From positions 1 to 7,948 of the forward strand of contig JACQVM010000343.1 of the NCBI GenBank assembly GCA_016209785.1: a DNA stretch of 7,948 nucleotides, given 5' to 3'. The notes beneath the pieces were generated by a model, which was not told where the DNA came from, did not search any database, and saw only the letters and a program-made list of their open reading frames with translations. The DNA is from Candidatus Melainabacteria bacterium. GTDB lineage: Bacteria; Cyanobacteriota; Vampirovibrionia; Obscuribacterales; Obscuribacteraceae. The position numbers and the translations under genes were made by a program. Shown piece after piece: positions 5,916 through 7,948 of the stretch; within the stretch, counting starts at the first letter, position 1, and every line of letters begins with the position of its first letter.

Positions 5916-7316
5916 CTACAACCCAGGCTCGGTCATCTTAAACGGATTAAGAATTCGCTCCAAATCCACCTCAGATAACTTAGTCTTTTCCCTTGCTACT
6001 TCACGAACAGTTTGTCCAGATTGAGCAGCCTCATGAGATATAGCAGCAGCTACATCATAGCCTACTTCTGGAACTAGTGCTGTACACAAAGCAAGTCCCT
6101 TCTCCACCATTTCAGGTCCTTTGCTGGTGGCCTTAATACCATCAACACACCGTTCAGCAAAGTTAGCTGCCACAGCAGCCAACAAGGAAATTGACTGCAG
6201 AAGATTATACGCAGCCACTGGCTGCATTACATTAAGCTCAAAATTACCAGACTGACCAGCAATTGCCACTGTGGTGTCATTTCCAATTACTTGGGCTGCC
6301 ACCATACAGACTGCCTCAGCAATGACAGGATTAACCTTACCAGGCATAATAGAGCTACCAGGCTGAACTTCTGGAAGAGCTATTTCGCCAATTCCTGCAC
6401 GGGGTCCGCAACCCAGCCAACGAATGTCATTAGCTATCTTCATGAGGCTTACGGCTATGGTCTTCAACGTACCTGATGCATCAACAACCTCATCAAGGGT
6501 ACTTTGTGCCTGAAAATGATTTGAAGTTTCACGGACATCAACGCCGGCCAACTTAGACAGCTTGGCACAGACTTTGCCGGCAAAATCAGGACGAGCATTG
6601 ATGCCAGTACCAACTGCAGTACCACCCAGAGCCACCTCTGCAAGTCTTGCTTGTGCGTGCTGCAAACGAACAATTGCCCTTTCAACCTGGCCTGCATAGC
6701 CAAGAAACTCCTGCCCTAACCGAATAGGAGTTGCATCCTGCAGATGAGTTCTGCCTGTTTTAATTACAGACATAAATTCCTGGGATTGTCTTGCCAGACT
6801 TGTCTTTAGCTTTTCCAAAGCCGGCAGAAGCTGTGTCTTAATGCCAATTAGTGCAGCCACATGAATTGCTGAAGGAATAGCATCATTAGAGGACATGCCC
6901 CAATTAACATGATCATTAGGGTGCACCACACCTCGGTCTCCACGCTTGCCACCAAGAATTTCAATGGCACGGTTAGCAATGACCTCATTAGCATTCATGT
7001 TGGTGGAAGTACCAGAGCCAGTTTGAAAAATGTCGACAACAAACTCACCGTCAAGGTTTCCATCCGCCACCTCCATTGCTGCTTGCTTTATGGCCTCTGC
7101 AATCTTGCCATCAATGTCCCCAAATTCTTGATTTACCTCACAAGCACAATATTTGATCAGCCCTAAAGCTCGAACAAACGTGCGCGGAAAACGCAAATCG
7201 CTAATTGGGAAGTTAAGCACAGCACGCTGGGTGCTGGCTCCATAATAAGCATTTGCAGGAACCTCCATTGTCCCCATGGAATCACGTTCAACACGAGTAA
7301 GTTCTTTAACGGCCAT
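5916..7316 (-). CDS. fumC: Class II fumarate hydratase
   Basis: FumC catalyses reversible hydration of fumarate to L-malate in the TCA cycle, as a cytoplasmic homotetramer without an iron-sulfur cluster. The protein has TGSGTSTNMNANEVIANRA (99-117), the NDHVNWGMSSND region (134-145), GRTHLQDATP (188-197) with the active-site histidine at 191, and the superfamily signature GSSIMPGKVNP (320-330) with the catalytic loop serine. GKVNP, with glycine where E. coli aspartase has AKVNP, together with SGNFELNV (356-363) favours fumarase over aspartate ammonia-lyase. The frame is open from 7385, but the start is placed at ATG 7316-7314. GAGGG lies 7 nt upstream of it, the resulting 466 residues match the usual family length, and earlier in-frame ATGs (7385, 7355) lack ribosome sites. 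It follows the response regulator on the same strand after 132 bp and converges with the transporter gene. No missing active-site residue. Confidence 0.96.
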   Translation of the reverse strand: MAVKELTRVERDSMGTMEVPANAYYGASTQRAVLNFPISDLRFPRTFVRALGLIKYCACEVNQEFGDIDGKIAEAIKQAAMEVADGNLDGEFVVDIFQTGSGTSTNMNANEVIANRAIEILGGKRGDRGVVHPNDHVNWGMSSNDAIPSAIHVAALIGIKTQLLPALEKLKTSLARQSQEFMSVIKTGRTHLQDATPIRLGQEFLGYAGQVERAIVRLQHAQARLAEVALGGTAVGTGINARPDFAGKVCAKLSKLAGVDVRETSNHFQAQSTLDEVVDASGTLKTIAVSLMKIANDIRWLGCGPRAGIGEIALPEVQPGSSIMPGKVNPVIAEAVCMVAAQVIGNDTTVAIAGQSGNFELNVMQPVAAYNLLQSISLLAAVAANFAERCVDGIKATSKGPEMVEKGLALCTALVPEVGYDVAAAISHEAAQSGQTVREVAREKTKLSEVDLERILNPFKMTEPGL

Positions 7317-7323
7317 TTCTTTT

Positions 7324-7328
7324 CCCTC
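7324..7328 (-). promoter_or_regulatory. Shine-Dalgarno site fixing the fumC start
   Basis: GAGGG in minus sense, 7 nt from the ATG at 7316-7314. It supports the 466-residue product over the 489-residue frame that begins at 7385. Confidence 0.7.
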
Positions 7329-7426
7329 TACATTTGATATCTTGTCTTGGGTCATCGGGTAGTAGTGCAAACTAACCTGGTACATAACACTGCCAGCATC
7401 TTAAACACCTGGCTTACTCTGGTGAC

Positions 7427-7432
7427 TGTCAA
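7427..7432 (-). promoter_or_regulatory. Possible -35 box (TTGACA) upstream of fumC
   Basis: A perfect TTGACA lies in minus sense in the 132-bp gap between the response regulator stop and fumC. No good -10 hexamer follows at 16-18 bp; the nearest AT-rich candidates (TGTTTA, TAAGAT) are poor or too far. A separate fumC promoter is possible but not demonstrated. Confidence 0.25.
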
Positions 7433-7448
7433 CTGCACCAAAGCCTTA

Positions 7449-7948
7449 TTATATATGCTGTTGGGACCAGAGTGCAGCTTGAGTTCTATCACGCAAGTTG
7501 AGCTGAGTAAGAATACGTGTTATGTGATTTTTAACTGTTCCTTCCGTTATGTATAGTGTTTGGGCAATTTCTTTATTGTTCTTGCCTTGCCCAAGCAACT
7601 GCAACACTTCCAACTCACGGTTAGTAAACATCTTCTGGTATTGAGTCTTGTTAGCCACAGCACAAGCATTAACGTGCGAGAGGATCTTGGACATCACTGT
7701 CATGCCAAGCTGTGCACTGCCAGAGCATGCTGCCCGAATGGCCTGAGCTAGTTGCTCCGTAGGCACATCTTTCAGCAAATAACCCGAGGCACCAGACTGT
7801 AAAGCTTGCACAATGTATTCATCATCATCAAATGTTGTTAGCACAAGTATCTTAATTCCTGGGTGACGCTCATGAATTATGCGCGTGGCAGCAACTCCGT
7901 CGCGCACCGGCATGCGTACATCCATCAATATGACATCCGGTTGCAGGC
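7449..7948 (-). CDS. NarL/LuxR-family response regulator, partial (5' end beyond right edge)
   Basis: The frame is open to the right edge. The ATG at 7925-7923 is internal, because it falls within the conserved PDVILMDVRMP strand-loop of a receiver domain; about 45-50 N-terminal residues are outside the window. The phospho-acceptor aspartate is the D of LMDVRMP (codon 7922-7920). The switch threonine (LTTFDDDEY) and the conserved lysine (GYLLKDV) follow. After a linker of about 30 residues comes a LuxR-type helix-turn-helix with the family pattern: FTNRELEVLQLLGQGKNNKE, IAQTLYITEGTVKNHITRIL, then LNLRDRTQAA. This is a DNA-binding transcription regulator activated by a histidine kinase; the partner may lie upstream, outside the window. 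The TTFDDDEY and SGYLLKDV segments resemble the LiaR/DesR-type branch of the NarL family. The target genes cannot be told from the window. Confidence 0.95.
   Translation of the reverse strand, partial: LQPDVILMDVRMPVRDGVAATRIIHERHPGIKILVLTTFDDDEYIVQALQSGASGYLLKDVPTEQLAQAIRAACSGSAQLGMTVMSKILSHVNACAVANKTQYQKMFTNRELEVLQLLGQGKNNKEIAQTLYITEGTVKNHITRILTQLNLRDRTQAALWSQQHI

Noticed and set aside
5916..7316. Aspartate ammonia-lyase instead of fumarase
   Set aside because: GSSIMPGKVNP with Gly-Lys, and SGNFELNV, follow the fumarase pattern. E. coli aspartase has PAKVNP and AGQLQLNV at these places.

Overview
The window is ordinary-density bacterial chromosome of moderate GC, judged by eye and not calculated. 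It holds seven protein-coding genes and no RNA genes, insertion sequences, phage genes or CRISPR arrays that I can see. The standard code works in every gene. Three of the genes have good Shine-Dalgarno sites; the two plus-strand genes begin with GTG and lack one. A protein with a TonB-type C-terminal domain suggests a cell envelope of Gram-negative type. The combination of a MEMO-AMMECR1 fusion, a NarL-type regulator and a degenerate HtpX-like protein does not fix the taxon. A deep-branching relative of Cyanobacteria (Obscuribacter-like) would fit, but this is a weak inference from gene content.

Layout. Positions 1-853 (minus) hold the 5' part of a gene of unknown function. It runs off the left edge inside a perfect 18-bp tandem repeat encoding (EPVVAA)n. 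Diverging from it, 1042-1572 (plus) encodes a short three-helix membrane protein. It looks like the front half of an HtpX/M48 protease in which the HExxH motif has become AELNH and the third zinc ligand region is absent, so it is probably a pseudoenzyme. Converging on it is a two-gene minus-strand unit: a small secreted or membrane-anchored TonB_C-domain protein (3708-3214), followed 5 bp later by a 540-residue fusion of MEMO (AmmeMemoRadiSam protein B type) and AMMECR1 (protein A type) domains (3208-1586).

Positions 3906-5861 (plus) encode an APC-family amino-acid/polyamine-type transporter with a soluble C-terminal domain resembling a universal stress protein. It diverges from the TonB_C gene across an intergenic region with a consensus TATAAT and short repeats. 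Converging on it is fumC (7316-5916, minus), class II fumarase of the TCA cycle. Upstream of fumC on the same strand lies a LuxR/NarL-type response regulator (7948-7449) that runs off the right edge.

I see no single pathway linking all seven genes. The clearest functional unit is the TonB_C + MEMO-AMMECR1 pair. The most unusual items are the perfect hexapeptide-coding repeat in an unrecognised protein, the apparently dead M48-like membrane protein, and the MEMO-AMMECR1 fusion with an insertion in its AMMECR1 half. I found no convincing evidence of a new multi-gene system.
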